This document shows positions 8,660 through 18,049 of a stretch of 64,000 bases of DNA, one piece after another. This stretch comes from Alkalihalobacillus trypoxylicola (GTDB lineage Bacteria > Bacillota > Bacilli > Bacillales > Bacillaceae_D). Made by a program: the position numbers and the translations under genes. The number at the start of each line of letters is the position of its first letter. The first letter of the stretch is position 1. A model generated the notes under the pieces. That model did not search any database. It was not told where the DNA came from and was given only the letters and a program-made list of their open reading frames with translations. The stretch is taken from assembly GCF_001590785.1 (NCBI RefSeq), contig NZ_LTAO01000002.1, forward strand, positions 1 to 64,000, read 5' to 3'.

Positions 8660-9340
8660 ATGAAAAAGAAGTTAAGATTTGTCCTTTTAGCTATGCTACC
8701 GATTCTAGTATTCTTAGCTGCATGTGGGCAAGGAGAAGAAGAAAATACAACAACTGGCGGAAACGATGAGCAGGAGGAACAGCAGGATGTAGAAGAAGAA
8801 GGCTCTGAATTAGGTCCAAAGGAAGTGGAAATACCTGAAGGAACGAAACCAATTGTCACAATGGAAATGGAAAATGGTGGACAGGTTGTAATGGAGCTTT
8901 ATCCTGAGATAGCGCCGATATCCGTTAATAATTTCCTTAGCCTGATAGATGAGCAATTTTATGATGGACTAACCTTTCATCGCGTTATACCTGGATTTAT
9001 GATTCAGGGCGGTGACCCGAATGGAAATGGAACAGGTGGACCTGGTTATTCTATTGAAGGAGAGTTTGAAAGTAATGGAATAGACAATGACTTACAGCAT
9101 GAAGAGGGGATTCTTTCAATGGCACGCTCTGGCGATCCCAATTCTGCTGGCTCACAGTTTTTTATTATGGTTGAAAATGCCCCACATTTAGATGGTGATT
9201 ATGCAGCGTTTGGAAAAGTAATAGAAGGAATGGATGTTGTACATGAAATAGTTTCTGTTGAAACAGGTCAAAATGACCTTCCGATAGCAGGAAATGAACA
9301 AATTATTTCTTCCATGACCTTCGAAATGATAACTGAGTAA
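8660..9340 (+). CDS. Cyclophilin-type peptidyl-prolyl isomerase, lipoprotein
   Basis: A 226-residue exported foldase. A lipoprotein signal peptide with lipobox LAAC (Cys at about residue 22) is followed by an acidic linker rich in Glu and Gln, then a single cyclophilin domain from ~65 to the end. Recognisable cyclophilin blocks are FHRVIPGFMIQGGDPNGNGTG (catalytic Arg and Gln) and SQFFIM. It should catalyse proline cis-trans isomerisation outside the membrane on secreted proteins. Monocistronic with a strong GAAGGGAG site and a good terminator. The acidic linker is common in surface proteins of salt- or alkali-adapted bacilli. Confidence 0.92.
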   Translation: MKKKLRFVLLAMLPILVFLAACGQGEEENTTTGGNDEQEEQQDVEEEGSELGPKEVEIPEGTKPIVTMEMENGGQVVMELYPEIAPISVNNFLSLIDEQFYDGLTFHRVIPGFMIQGGDPNGNGTGGPGYSIEGEFESNGIDNDLQHEEGILSMARSGDPNSAGSQFFIMVENAPHLDGDYAAFGKVIEGMDVVHEIVSVETGQNDLPIAGNEQIISSMTFEMITE

Positions 9341-9366
9341 TATCAAAATTGAATCGTTGTCGAAAG

Positions 9367-9399
9367 CCTTCAAAACGTGTATAGTTTTGAAGGTTTTTT
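9367..9399 (+). terminator. Terminator after the cyclophilin gene
   Basis: CCTTCAAAAC at 9367-9376 pairs perfectly with GTTTTGAAGG at 9384-9393, followed by six Ts. Confidence 0.9.
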
Positions 9400-9533
9400 A
9401 TCGTTAAAGTAAAAAAAACGCAAAATAACTTTATAAAATGGCAGGACTTGACCCTTTCTTCCTAGCATTAAGCCATATTTTTGAAGCATCATTCTATATA
9501 CGTATGAAAAAGTAAGAAGTAAGATTAAATAAA

Positions 9534-9547
9534 TGAAAGCGCATTCA
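9534..9547 (+). promoter_or_regulatory. CcpA cre site upstream of the sugar-uptake block
   Basis: TGAAAGCGCATTCA matches the cre consensus TGWAANCGNTNWCA at 13 of 14 positions. It lies about 130-170 bp before the first solute-binding protein gene, a place where CcpA could repress initiation. The rest of the 336-bp gap is very AT-rich with no operator I can recognise. Confidence 0.7.
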
Positions 9548-9676
9548 AAATTTATAAACTAACAATTGATTTTATTTAAGTTATTTTATTGGAATAAATA
9601 AATAATTATTTACTTAATTTTTGGTTTTGTAAAGTTATAAATATAAATATTTTAATTAGTTGGAGGTGTCGTTTTT

Positions 9677-11059
9677 TTGAATGTAAAACCATTAAGGGGG
9701 ATGAGCAAATTGAATAAGTTTCGATGGATCACCGTATTATTTATTTCGATGATTTTCCTTTTGTTAGCTGCATGTAATAGCGAAGAAACAACCATTCCAG
9801 ATCCAACAGATGAGGGAACAGAAGAGCCAGCGGAGGAATCCACTTCAACTGAAGAAGAGACTGAAGAAAGTACGGAAGAATCACCGGCTGTTGATTTAGG
9901 TGGAAGGACGATACGAATTGCCCAGCATTGGGATTTAACCCCAGAAGGAGGTACAGAATTAGGAGATTTATCTGTGCAAAGGTTAGAAGAAGTAAAGGAA
10001 AAATACAATATTGATATTGAATTTGTTGTAGTACCTTGGGAGGAAAAGGTTAATCAATTAACATCAACTATTTTAGCAGGAGAACCATTCGCAGATATTA
10101 TTGGTTTAGATGCTGCTCAAACAGCCTCTCTCGTTCAAAGTGATTATTTGATTGCATTAAATGACATAGTTGATACAAATGAAATACAGCTTCCTCAAAT
10201 ATTACAGGATATGGGTACGTTTAATGGAAAGGTATATATGTTCAATAACCAGCTGAATGTGAGCGGAGGTATGTATTACAACAAAACGATGTTTGAACAG
10301 GCGGGATTACCTGATCCTTATGAGCAGCAGGAAAATGGCGAGTGGACTTGGGAAGCTATGTTAGAAGCAGCTAAAACATTAACAACAGGGAATCAATTTG
10401 GTTTAAGTGGTGATCCTAACTTATTTATGGAATATTTTATTACAAGTAATGGTGGTCAAATTCTAGATATGGATTCTTTTGAGGTACAAGTTGACTCTCC
10501 AGAAGCTGTAGAGGGACTTGAAATGATGAATGCTTTATATAATGAACATCGGGTTGTAAAGCCGAATGAAGGGAATAACTGGGAGGATCCCCGCAGTTAT
10601 TTCTCTGAAGGTTTAGTAGGAATGACTCAAGGATGGGTTTGGGAAGCAGAAGGAAGAGCAGAAACGGCCTTTGATTGGGGATATGTATTTTGGCCAAAAG
10701 GTCCAAAAGCTGAGCAATATAGTACTCCTGTTTCGAACTTAGAGGGGATGACTATTCCTGTGGGAGTTGAAGACCCTGAGATTGTCTATCAAATTTGGGA
10801 AGATTTACAGCTGTGGGAATTTGCAGAGGAAGGGGTATTAGAATGGTTTGAAAATGTCATGCCAAATTTAGAGTCGATTGATACGGCTGTACAAATGATA
10901 GAAAATGCTGCACCTAATTATTGGCAGGCATATGGGTTACAAGAAACCTTCTATGATATGAACGAAAATATAGCAGACGGTACAGAATCAGCCTCACAAG
11001 CAGTAGCGAGCGTCAAAGCAGAGGCCCAAGCGAGTGTTGATGAATTTTTAAATCGATGA
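9677..11059 (+). CDS. ABC transporter sugar-binding lipoprotein
   Basis: Extracellular solute-binding protein of the carbohydrate (family 1) type, 460 residues from the TTG at 9677. A hydrophobic signal with lipobox LLAAC is followed by a Thr/Glu-rich acidic linker (about 40-75) and a two-lobed binding domain from ~80 with conserved family segments (EEKVNQLTSTILAGEPFADI, YYNKTMFEQAGLPDP). The start is ambiguous. The TTG at 9677 has GGAGGTG upstream, while an in-frame TTG at 9710 has AAGGGGG nine bases before it and would give a more usual short lipoprotein leader. A terminator directly follows, so this gene can be made in excess over the permeases downstream. The ligand is unknown. Confidence 0.9.
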   Translation: MNVKPLRGMSKLNKFRWITVLFISMIFLLLAACNSEETTIPDPTDEGTEEPAEESTSTEEETEESTEESPAVDLGGRTIRIAQHWDLTPEGGTELGDLSVQRLEEVKEKYNIDIEFVVVPWEEKVNQLTSTILAGEPFADIIGLDAAQTASLVQSDYLIALNDIVDTNEIQLPQILQDMGTFNGKVYMFNNQLNVSGGMYYNKTMFEQAGLPDPYEQQENGEWTWEAMLEAAKTLTTGNQFGLSGDPNLFMEYFITSNGGQILDMDSFEVQVDSPEAVEGLEMMNALYNEHRVVKPNEGNNWEDPRSYFSEGLVGMTQGWVWEAEGRAETAFDWGYVFWPKGPKAEQYSTPVSNLEGMTIPVGVEDPEIVYQIWEDLQLWEFAEEGVLEWFENVMPNLESIDTAVQMIENAAPNYWQAYGLQETFYDMNENIADGTESASQAVASVKAEAQASVDEFLNR

Positions 11060-11068
11060 TGCAATCAA

Positions 11069-11120
11069 ATACAGCCTCTTCTATTAAAGTCAAAAAGTTG
11101 ACTTAAGAGGTTGTATTTTT
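11069..11120 (+). terminator. Terminator between the two solute-binding protein genes
   Basis: ATACAGCCTCTT pairs with AAGAGGTTGTAT, with an inner GTCAA/TTGAC stem, then TTTTT. Partial readthrough would feed the downstream transport genes. Confidence 0.85.
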
Positions 11121-11166
11121 ATTAGAAGAAAAAGGTACGGAAAGCATTAATGAGAGGAGGCTATAT

Positions 11167-14085
11167 ATGAAGACGTATAGTAAAACAGTCTTCCTACTTA
11201 TGTGTGTGTGGTTTAGTGGATTCTTTTTTTTACTATCATATGGGAGCGATGTATTGGCCGGCACAACGGTATCTACAGAAGAGCTTTCACAGGAAACATC
11301 TAATATAAGATTAGATTTATATACGAACTATCTTGAACAGCATTCAGATAAGAAGAGGCCGAATGATGAAATCGTAATTCGGGCGATTAATTATAGTGAA
11401 GTAACAGGAATGAATGTAGAGATCCTGAATGGCTTGGAAGGAAATACGAATGACGTGCTATTTACAGAAGAAGTTGGTCAAGTCGAGTGGCAATTCGAGG
11501 TGAAGCAAGCTGGCCTGTACCATATCAATCTACAATATTTCCCTATTGAAGGAAAAAGCTCGTCTATTGAACGAGAGCTCCTAATAAATGACGAGTTGCC
11601 CTTTCAGGGTGCGAGTACACTTGTATTTCCAAGGATTTGGGAAAATGAGCTTGATGAAATAGAAAGGGACAATCGCGATAATGATTTAAGACCGAGGCAG
11701 GTTGAGAGTCCAATATGGCAAAGTCATGATTTAAAAGATTCAGAGGGATATTATGTGGAGCCATATCTCTTTTACTTTGAAGAAGGGATTAATTCACTCA
11801 CACTTGTTTCGTCAAGAGAGCCGATGGTTATTGACCAGATTATGCTATACCAAGTTTCAGAAATACCGAGCTACGAAGAGGTTATTAAAGATTATCAAGA
11901 AAATAATTACAAAGAAGTAGAGGATGTTTTCATTAAAATACAAGGAGAGGATGCAAGCTTAAAGTCTGCTCCAACCCTTTATCCTATTAATGATCGAAGT
12001 AGTCCCGCAACAGAGCCTTACCATGTATCAAAAATTCGAATGAATACAATAGGAGGCTATAATTGGCGATGGCCGGGCCAGTGGATAAGCTGGGAAGTTG
12101 AGGTTCCTGAGGAGGGGCTTTATCAAATCGGTATTAAAAATAAACAAAATATGATTCGAGGTCTTTACTCTACTAGAAGACTATTAATTAATGACCAAGT
12201 CCCTTTTCAAGAGATGGATATGATTAATTTCTCTTTTAACAATCAATGGGACATGAATGTGTTAGGAAATTCAGAAGAACCATATTTATTTTATTTATCA
12301 GAAGGAACGCATGAATTTAAGCTAGAGGTTACATTGGGGGAAATGGCCCCTATCCTAAGGACGATTGAAGATAGCGTTTTAGAATTAAATTCGATTTATC
12401 GAAAAATATTGATGGTGACAGGTGCAGTCCCTGATCCTTATCGAGATTATCAATTAGATCAAAACATCCCAGAAATGATTGAGGTTTTTTCAAGACAAAG
12501 TGAAACTTTACAACAGGTAGCAAACCGCTTAGCTGAAGTGACAGGAGAAACGAGTGACCAAACCGCCATTTTAAATACAATGGCTTATCAGCTACAGGAC
12601 TTTGTCAAGCGTCCAGAAAGTATCCAAAGAAGATTAGATTCTTTCAAAATTAATGTCGGTGGTCTTGGTACATGGATATTAACGGTAAGAGAGCAACCTC
12701 TTGAAATTGATTATTTTACTATAGCAGCTCCAAATGTAAAGATGCCTGCTGCTGATGCGTCTTTTTTTAGAAAAGCTCTCCATGAAACAGGAGCTTTTGT
12801 TTACTCATTTATTGAGGACTACAATACGGTAGGAAATAGGATGGAGGACGATGAGCAGGAAGAGGCAATAGAGCTCTGGATAGGAACAGGACGTGATCAG
12901 GCACAGGTGCTTAAATCTATGATCGATGATTCGTTCACGCCACATACAGGAATTCATGTTGATTTGAAGCTCGTTCAAATGGATGTTTTACTTCCAGCAA
13001 CATTAGCTAGACAGGGGCCTGACGTGGCTTTGCAAATAGGAAATGAAGTGCCTGTTAACTATGCAATGAGAAATGCCGTCGTCGATATTAGCCAATTCCC
13101 TGACTATAAAGAGGTTGAAACAAGGTTTCGTGAAAGTGCTGTTTTACCATACAGATTTGATAACGGTGTATATGCTCTGCCTGAGCAGCAGATGTTCAGT
13201 ATGCTCTTTTATCGAAAGGATATTTTGGAGGAGCTAGATTTAGAGGTTCCAAATACTTGGGATGATGTTCTGACAATTATCCCGGAATTACAAAAAAATC
13301 ATATGGATTTTGCTTTTCCTCTTTTACAGGATCCTCAATTTCCTGGGGAGGTGCAAAACTTAATACCGAATCAAACCTTTACGATGATGCTTTACCAGCA
13401 GGATGGTGAATTTTATAGAAATCAAGCGAAAAGCAGTGACTTAGATTCAGATATCTCAATGAATGCCTTTAAACAATGGACCAGCTTATATACCAATTAT
13501 AAATTACCATTAAAATTTGATTTCCCTAACCGTTTTAGAACCGGTGAAATGCCAATTGGCATAGATGATTACACATTTTACAATCATTTATCAGTATCTG
13601 CACCTGAAATAAGAGGGCTATGGGAGTTTGTCCCAATACCGGGGACGCTTCAACCAGACGGAACAGTAAGAAGAGAGGTTGGCAGTTCAGGTACAGCAGC
13701 CATTATATTGGAACAGGCTGAGAATAAGGAAGCATCATGGGAATTTTTAAAATGGTGGACAGAAAAAGACACACAGATTAGGTTTGGGCGTGAAATGGAA
13801 GGATTAATGGGAGCTGCTGCCAGGTATCCAACGGCTAATATAGAAGCACTAGAAGAGCTTCCGTGGCTTGTTCAAGATTATCAGCAATTAGAAGAGCAGT
13901 GGCAATGGGTAAGAGGAATCCCAGAAGTGCCCGGTGGATATTTTACAGGTAGGCACCTAGATAATGCCTTTAGAGAAGTTGTAAATAATGGGACAAATAC
14001 GAGAGAAGCATTAATGGACTACATGATTTATATCAATGATGAGATTAGAGTGAAAAGAACAGAATTTGAATTGCCAATTGAATAG
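11167..14085 (+). CDS. Large solute-binding protein with two N-terminal sandwich modules
   Basis: A 972-residue exported protein. The signal (residues 1-31, cleavage near VLA-GT) has no lipobox. Two related modules follow: at ~70-232 (GLYHI, RELLINDELPFQ, EPYLFYFEEG) and ~250-400 (GLYQI, RRLLINDQVPFQ, EPYLFYLSEG). They look like a tandem duplication of a jelly-roll, CBM6/35-like domain. A helical linker (~400-560) leads to a family 1 solute-binding domain (~565-950, starting ELWIGTGRDQAQVLKSMI). This is about twice the usual length of a binding protein. It heads a tight run of genes (12 nt to the next), so it probably serves the following permease pair. CBM-like ligand capture is inference. 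Confidence 0.85.
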   Translation: MKTYSKTVFLLMCVWFSGFFFLLSYGSDVLAGTTVSTEELSQETSNIRLDLYTNYLEQHSDKKRPNDEIVIRAINYSEVTGMNVEILNGLEGNTNDVLFTEEVGQVEWQFEVKQAGLYHINLQYFPIEGKSSSIERELLINDELPFQGASTLVFPRIWENELDEIERDNRDNDLRPRQVESPIWQSHDLKDSEGYYVEPYLFYFEEGINSLTLVSSREPMVIDQIMLYQVSEIPSYEEVIKDYQENNYKEVEDVFIKIQGEDASLKSAPTLYPINDRSSPATEPYHVSKIRMNTIGGYNWRWPGQWISWEVEVPEEGLYQIGIKNKQNMIRGLYSTRRLLINDQVPFQEMDMINFSFNNQWDMNVLGNSEEPYLFYLSEGTHEFKLEVTLGEMAPILRTIEDSVLELNSIYRKILMVTGAVPDPYRDYQLDQNIPEMIEVFSRQSETLQQVANRLAEVTGETSDQTAILNTMAYQLQDFVKRPESIQRRLDSFKINVGGLGTWILTVREQPLEIDYFTIAAPNVKMPAADASFFRKALHETGAFVYSFIEDYNTVGNRMEDDEQEEAIELWIGTGRDQAQVLKSMIDDSFTPHTGIHVDLKLVQMDVLLPATLARQGPDVALQIGNEVPVNYAMRNAVVDISQFPDYKEVETRFRESAVLPYRFDNGVYALPEQQMFSMLFYRKDILEELDLEVPNTWDDVLTIIPELQKNHMDFAFPLLQDPQFPGEVQNLIPNQTFTMMLYQQDGEFYRNQAKSSDLDSDISMNAFKQWTSLYTNYKLPLKFDFPNRFRTGEMPIGIDDYTFYNHLSVSAPEIRGLWEFVPIPGTLQPDGTVRREVGSSGTAAIILEQAENKEASWEFLKWWTEKDTQIRFGREMEGLMGAAARYPTANIEALEELPWLVQDYQQLEEQWQWVRGIPEVPGGYFTGRHLDNAFREVVNNGTNTREALMDYMIYINDEIRVKRTEFELPIE

Positions 14086-14097
14086 GGGGGAGCAAAT

Positions 14098-15063
14098 ATG
14101 AGTGATAGTCAGTCTAAACCAACTGTAAATCATAAATGGAATTCTAATACATGGTTAAAGATGAATAAAAGTCAGAGATTAAAAAGAAATATTAAAAAAC
14201 ATAAGCATTCTTATATTCTAATGGCCCCCTATTTCAGTTTGTTTTTTCTATTTACTGTTTTTCCTGTCGTTATATCAATGATTTTAAGCTTAACCTACTT
14301 TAATATGCTAGAGTTCCCGCGCTGGGTAGGCTGGCAGAACTATGCAAGATTATTTTTAGAAGACGATGTATTTTTGATTGCCTTAAAAAATACCTTTCTG
14401 TTTGCAGCGATAACCGGTCCAATTAGCTATGTAGCCTGCTTTGTTTTTGCGTGGTTAATTAATGAATTCAGACCGAAAATTAGAGCTTTCTTAACTCTCA
14501 TTTTTTTCGCTCCTTCTATTTCCGGAAATATCTTTTTCATTTGGCTGATTATTTTTTCTGGAGATTCTTACGGATATGCAAATGGCTTTCTAATGAGAAT
14601 CGGTATGATTTATGAGCCTATTCAATGGCTACAGGATCCTACGTATGTGTTGGCTATTGTGATGCTCGTGCAGTTGTGGTTGAGCTTAGGAACGGCATTT
14701 TTAGCCTTTATAGCTGGGTTGCAAAATATTGACCAAACCTTATACGAAGCGGCATCAATAGATGGAATCCGTAATCGTTGGCAAGAGCTTTGGTATATTA
14801 CATTACCTTCTATGAGACCACAATTGATGTTCGGTGCCGTTATTCAAATTACGATGTCCTTTGCCGTAGCAGATGTGTCGATGGCGTTAGCTGGTTTTCC
14901 TAGTGTCCAGTACGCTGCACATACAATCGTCACGCATTTAATTGATTATGGTTCTATTCGATTTGAGATGGGCTATGCTTCAGCGATCGCAACCATTCTA
15001 TTCATCATTATGATGACGACCAATTTAATTACACAAAAGTTACTCCGTAAGGTAGGTGAATAA
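14098..15063 (+). CDS. Sugar ABC transporter permease, MalF/UgpA type
   Basis: Inner-membrane permease of 321 residues with a basic N-terminal tail and six membrane helices starting near residue 38 (YILMAPYFSLFFLFTVFPVV). The EAA loop that docks the ATPase is EAASIDGIRNRWQELWYITLP. It pairs with the next gene, whose TTG start lies 2 nt after its stop. With the 972-residue binding protein it would form one importer. No ATP-binding gene lies in the block, as is usual for Bacillus sugar importers that share an MsmX-type ATPase. Confidence 0.93.
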   Translation: MSDSQSKPTVNHKWNSNTWLKMNKSQRLKRNIKKHKHSYILMAPYFSLFFLFTVFPVVISMILSLTYFNMLEFPRWVGWQNYARLFLEDDVFLIALKNTFLFAAITGPISYVACFVFAWLINEFRPKIRAFLTLIFFAPSISGNIFFIWLIIFSGDSYGYANGFLMRIGMIYEPIQWLQDPTYVLAIVMLVQLWLSLGTAFLAFIAGLQNIDQTLYEAASIDGIRNRWQELWYITLPSMRPQLMFGAVIQITMSFAVADVSMALAGFPSVQYAAHTIVTHLIDYGSIRFEMGYASAIATILFIIMMTTNLITQKLLRKVGE

Positions 15064-15065
15064 AG

Positions 15066-15947
15066 TTGATATTAAATTGGAAGGGTTGGAGAAGAAAGAA
15101 AAAAAGGAAAAAGCTGAACCGCTCATGGTACGGTACGTTGTTTTTATTTCTTATTATTGCTTTGTTTGGTTCATTTATGGCATTACCGCTTATTTATACG
15201 ATTAATAACGCTTTTAAACCTTTAGATGAAATTTTTTTATTTCCACCCCGGTTTTTTGTGAGAAATCCGACGATTAATAACTTTATTGACTTAGCTCATT
15301 TAATGACGAACTCATGGGTACCGTTCTCTAGGTATGTATTTAATACGTTTTTTATTACAACCGTTGGAACGATCGGGCATATATTATTTGCGGCTGCAGC
15401 TGCTTATCCATTAGCTAAGCATAAATTTCCAGGTGCAAAGATTTTGTTTACAGTTGTTATTTTATCGCTTATGTTTTCTCCTCAGGTAACGGCAATTCCT
15501 AATTATATGACGATGTCAATTCTAGGCTGGGTTGATTCTTATTGGGCAGTTATTGTTCCATCATTTGCCTTTCCGTTGGGATTGTATTTAATGAAACAAT
15601 TCATGGAACAAATACCGGATAGCTTATTAGAGGCCGCAAGAATAGATGGTGCAAGTGAATACAGAATTTTCTGGAAAATCGTTATGCCGATTGTCAAGCC
15701 AGCTTGGCTTACATTAATGATTTTACTTTTTCAACAGCTATGGGGAACAGATGGCGGTCATTTTATTTACAGTGAAGAGCTAAAAACAATGCACTATGCG
15801 CTTGGACAGATTATACAAGGAGGGATAGCAAGAGCAGGAGCGGCCGCGGCGGTAGCGTTAATGCTCATGTCAGTTCCAATTATCGTCTTTTTGTTTTCTC
15901 AAGCGAGTATTATTCAAACGATGTCTTCTTCAGGAATGAAGGATTAA
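15066..15947 (+). CDS. Sugar ABC transporter permease, MalG/UgpE type
   Basis: The 293-residue partner permease. It begins at a TTG (MILNWKGW) with AGGTGAA overlapping the end of the previous gene. A very basic N-terminal stretch (RRKKKRKKLNR) is followed by six membrane helices, with the EAA loop EAARIDGASEYRIFWKIVMP at about 185-205. The MalG-type order (long first periplasmic-side loop, C-terminal helix pair) identifies it as the second half of a heterodimer. It is 14 nt from the NHL protein gene, so part of the same transcript. Confidence 0.92.
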   Translation: MILNWKGWRRKKKRKKLNRSWYGTLFLFLIIALFGSFMALPLIYTINNAFKPLDEIFLFPPRFFVRNPTINNFIDLAHLMTNSWVPFSRYVFNTFFITTVGTIGHILFAAAAAYPLAKHKFPGAKILFTVVILSLMFSPQVTAIPNYMTMSILGWVDSYWAVIVPSFAFPLGLYLMKQFMEQIPDSLLEAARIDGASEYRIFWKIVMPIVKPAWLTLMILLFQQLWGTDGGHFIYSEELKTMHYALGQIIQGGIARAGAAAAVALMLMSVPIIVFLFSQASIIQTMSSSGMKD

Positions 15948-15961
15948 GGAGGGAGCGATTC

Positions 15962-17422
15962 ATGAGAGGTCAAATGTTAAAAAGGTTCGTTCTATATGCT
16001 TTTCTCTCTATTGGACTGTTTGTAGCTTTTCCTTCTAGTAGTTATGCTGAAGCTCCATATCCTTCTTATAACTACTCTTATTGGGAATATACAGATCCTT
16101 CTGCAGTTCCTTATTTACCAAATTTAATTATTGATGGTAGAGAAGAAGAATATGGACCTTTCACATCACCAGAGGATGTATTTGTTGCAGGAAATGAGAT
16201 TTTTATTGTTGATAGTGGAAATGATCGATTGATTAAATTAAATGATCAATTTCAATTTGTGAATGAAATCAATCAATTTTTAAATGGTCTAAATGAAGAT
16301 GGCTTTAATAACCCTAGTGGTGTATATGTGACAGATGATAAAGAAATATATGTAGCGGATACAGGTAATCAAAGAATTGTCCATTTGACAAAGGAAGGTA
16401 AGCTCATTCGAATTATTGAAGCGCCAGAATCTGATGTCATTCGTGATGGTTTTGCTTATTACCCATTAAAAATTGCAGTCGATCAAGCAGGTCGTATTTA
16501 TGTTATAGGCAGAGGGGTTTTTGATGGGATTATCGAGTTTAATTCAGATGGTGAATTTACCGGATTTACCGGATCAAATCGAGTAAGCTTTACTCCTGTT
16601 GATTATTTTTGGAGGATGGTGGCTACAAGAGAACAGAGAGCTAGAATGTCATTGTTTATCCCGATAGAATTCAACAATCTTGATTTAGATGAAGAAGGGT
16701 TTATTTATACGACGAATTCAGAACAAAACACAACTAGACCGATTCAACGACTAAACCCTACTGGTGAGGATGTCTTAAGAAAACAAGGCTATCATAATCC
16801 AGTCGGAGATTTAGAATACGCCTATACAGGTTCATATTCGGGCACTTCTACATTTGTAGATATCACGATTAATGATTATGGAATATACAGTGCTTTAGAT
16901 ATGAAGAGAGGACGAATATTCACATATGATGAAGATGGCAATTTACTTTATATATTTGGTCAATTAGGTAATCAAGAAGGAACCTTTCGAACACCTGTTG
17001 CTTTAGACCGTTTAGGAGAGCAAATCATTGTATTGGATAAAGGTAATCATCGATTAACAGTTTTTGAACCGACTGAATTCGGAAAACATGTCAATCAAGC
17101 TGTTCAATTTTATAACGAAGGAGATGACGAGGGCTCAGCTGAATATTGGCAAAAGGTCTTACGATTAAATGCCAATTATGAAGTAGCGTATGTTGGGATT
17201 GGTAAGGCTTTATTAATGGAAGGACTAAATAGAGAGGCGATGAACTATTTCGAAAATGGTCATAGTAGATCCTATTATTCAAAAGCCTATAAGCGTTATC
17301 GACAAGAAGTATTACGAGAATATTTTGGTGTTGGAATGACCGTTGTGGTCTTGATAATAGGAGTGACCATCATATATATGATTCGTCGTTCACAAAGGAA
17401 GGTGAGAACCATTGCGAAATGA
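15962..17422 (+). CDS. Membrane-anchored NHL-repeat protein with TPR segment
   Basis: A 486-residue exported protein. The signal peptide (residues 1-30, cleavage after SYA) is followed by NHL-type beta-propeller repeats from ~50 to 375 (GPFTSPEDVFVAGNEIFIVD, NPSGVYVTDDKEIYVADTGN, RTPVALDRL motifs). Two TPR-like helices come at ~380-440, then one membrane helix (~453-475) and a short basic cytoplasmic tail. The propeller would therefore lie outside with the C-terminus inside. NHL propellers bind proteins, carbohydrate or RNA; which applies here is unknown. The gene overlaps the YIP1 gene by 11 nt, which points to a complex of the two. Similar NHL-YIP1-DUF5696 groupings occur with sugar importers in other Firmicutes, to my knowledge without an assigned function. 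Confidence 0.82.
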   Translation: MRGQMLKRFVLYAFLSIGLFVAFPSSSYAEAPYPSYNYSYWEYTDPSAVPYLPNLIIDGREEEYGPFTSPEDVFVAGNEIFIVDSGNDRLIKLNDQFQFVNEINQFLNGLNEDGFNNPSGVYVTDDKEIYVADTGNQRIVHLTKEGKLIRIIEAPESDVIRDGFAYYPLKIAVDQAGRIYVIGRGVFDGIIEFNSDGEFTGFTGSNRVSFTPVDYFWRMVATREQRARMSLFIPIEFNNLDLDEEGFIYTTNSEQNTTRPIQRLNPTGEDVLRKQGYHNPVGDLEYAYTGSYSGTSTFVDITINDYGIYSALDMKRGRIFTYDEDGNLLYIFGQLGNQEGTFRTPVALDRLGEQIIVLDKGNHRLTVFEPTEFGKHVNQAVQFYNEGDDEGSAEYWQKVLRLNANYEVAYVGIGKALLMEGLNREAMNYFENGHSRSYYSKAYKRYRQEVLREYFGVGMTVVVLIIGVTIIYMIRRSQRKVRTIAK

Positions 17423-18032
17423 TTGGCTCAAATTCCCCTTTTACATTTGTTTTCATCCTTTTAAAGGGTACTGGGACTTAAAATATGAAGGAAAAGGTAG
17501 ATTGTGGTTTGCCTTCATGATTCTATTTTTACTCGCTATTGTGATGATATTAAAGCGACAATACACAGGCTTTATTGTGAATTTCAACAATCTAAATGAG
17601 TTAAATAGTTTAGCAGAGTTTCAATACTTAATTATTCCCTTTTTTCTTTGGTGCGTAGCCAATTGGTCCATTACAACCTTAATGGATGGGGAAGGTAAAT
17701 TTAAAGAAATTATTTTAGCCACAGCGTATGCATTCATACCTATGCTCATTATTTATGCCGTTACGATTCTCATAAGTCAGTTTATTACTCAGGAAGAGGC
17801 ACCATTATATTTCCTGTTAGACAGCTTTGCTTCTATATGGTTTCTCGGTCTATTGTTTGTAGGGATAATGACTGTCCATCAGTATTCTGTGACCAAAACA
17901 ATCGTCACTTTTTTCCTTACTGTGTGTGTAATGGGTCTTGCCGTTTTTTTAGGCTTGCTACTATTTAGTTTATTTCAGCAAATGTGGACTTTTATAGAGA
18001 CCATTTATCGTGAAATGGTTTATCGAACCTAA
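17412..18032 (+). CDS. YIP1 family membrane protein
   Basis: A 206-residue polytopic protein with five predicted membrane helices (about residues 31-48, 72-92, 103-124, 137-157, 163-190) and the Yip1-type start FPFYICFHPFKGYWDLKYEGKG. It starts at a TTG inside the previous gene, preceded by AAGGAAGGTGAG. Yip1-domain proteins in bacteria have no agreed role. Tight coupling to the NHL protein before it and the DUF5696 protein after it (17 nt) suggests the three form a membrane assembly tied to the sugar importer. Confidence 0.85.
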   Translation: MRNDWLKFPFYICFHPFKGYWDLKYEGKGRLWFAFMILFLLAIVMILKRQYTGFIVNFNNLNELNSLAEFQYLIIPFFLWCVANWSITTLMDGEGKFKEIILATAYAFIPMLIIYAVTILISQFITQEEAPLYFLLDSFASIWFLGLLFVGIMTVHQYSVTKTIVTFFLTVCVMGLAVFLGLLLFSLFQQMWTFIETIYREMVYRT

Positions 18033-18049
18033 GGAGGGGCTGTTGGATC

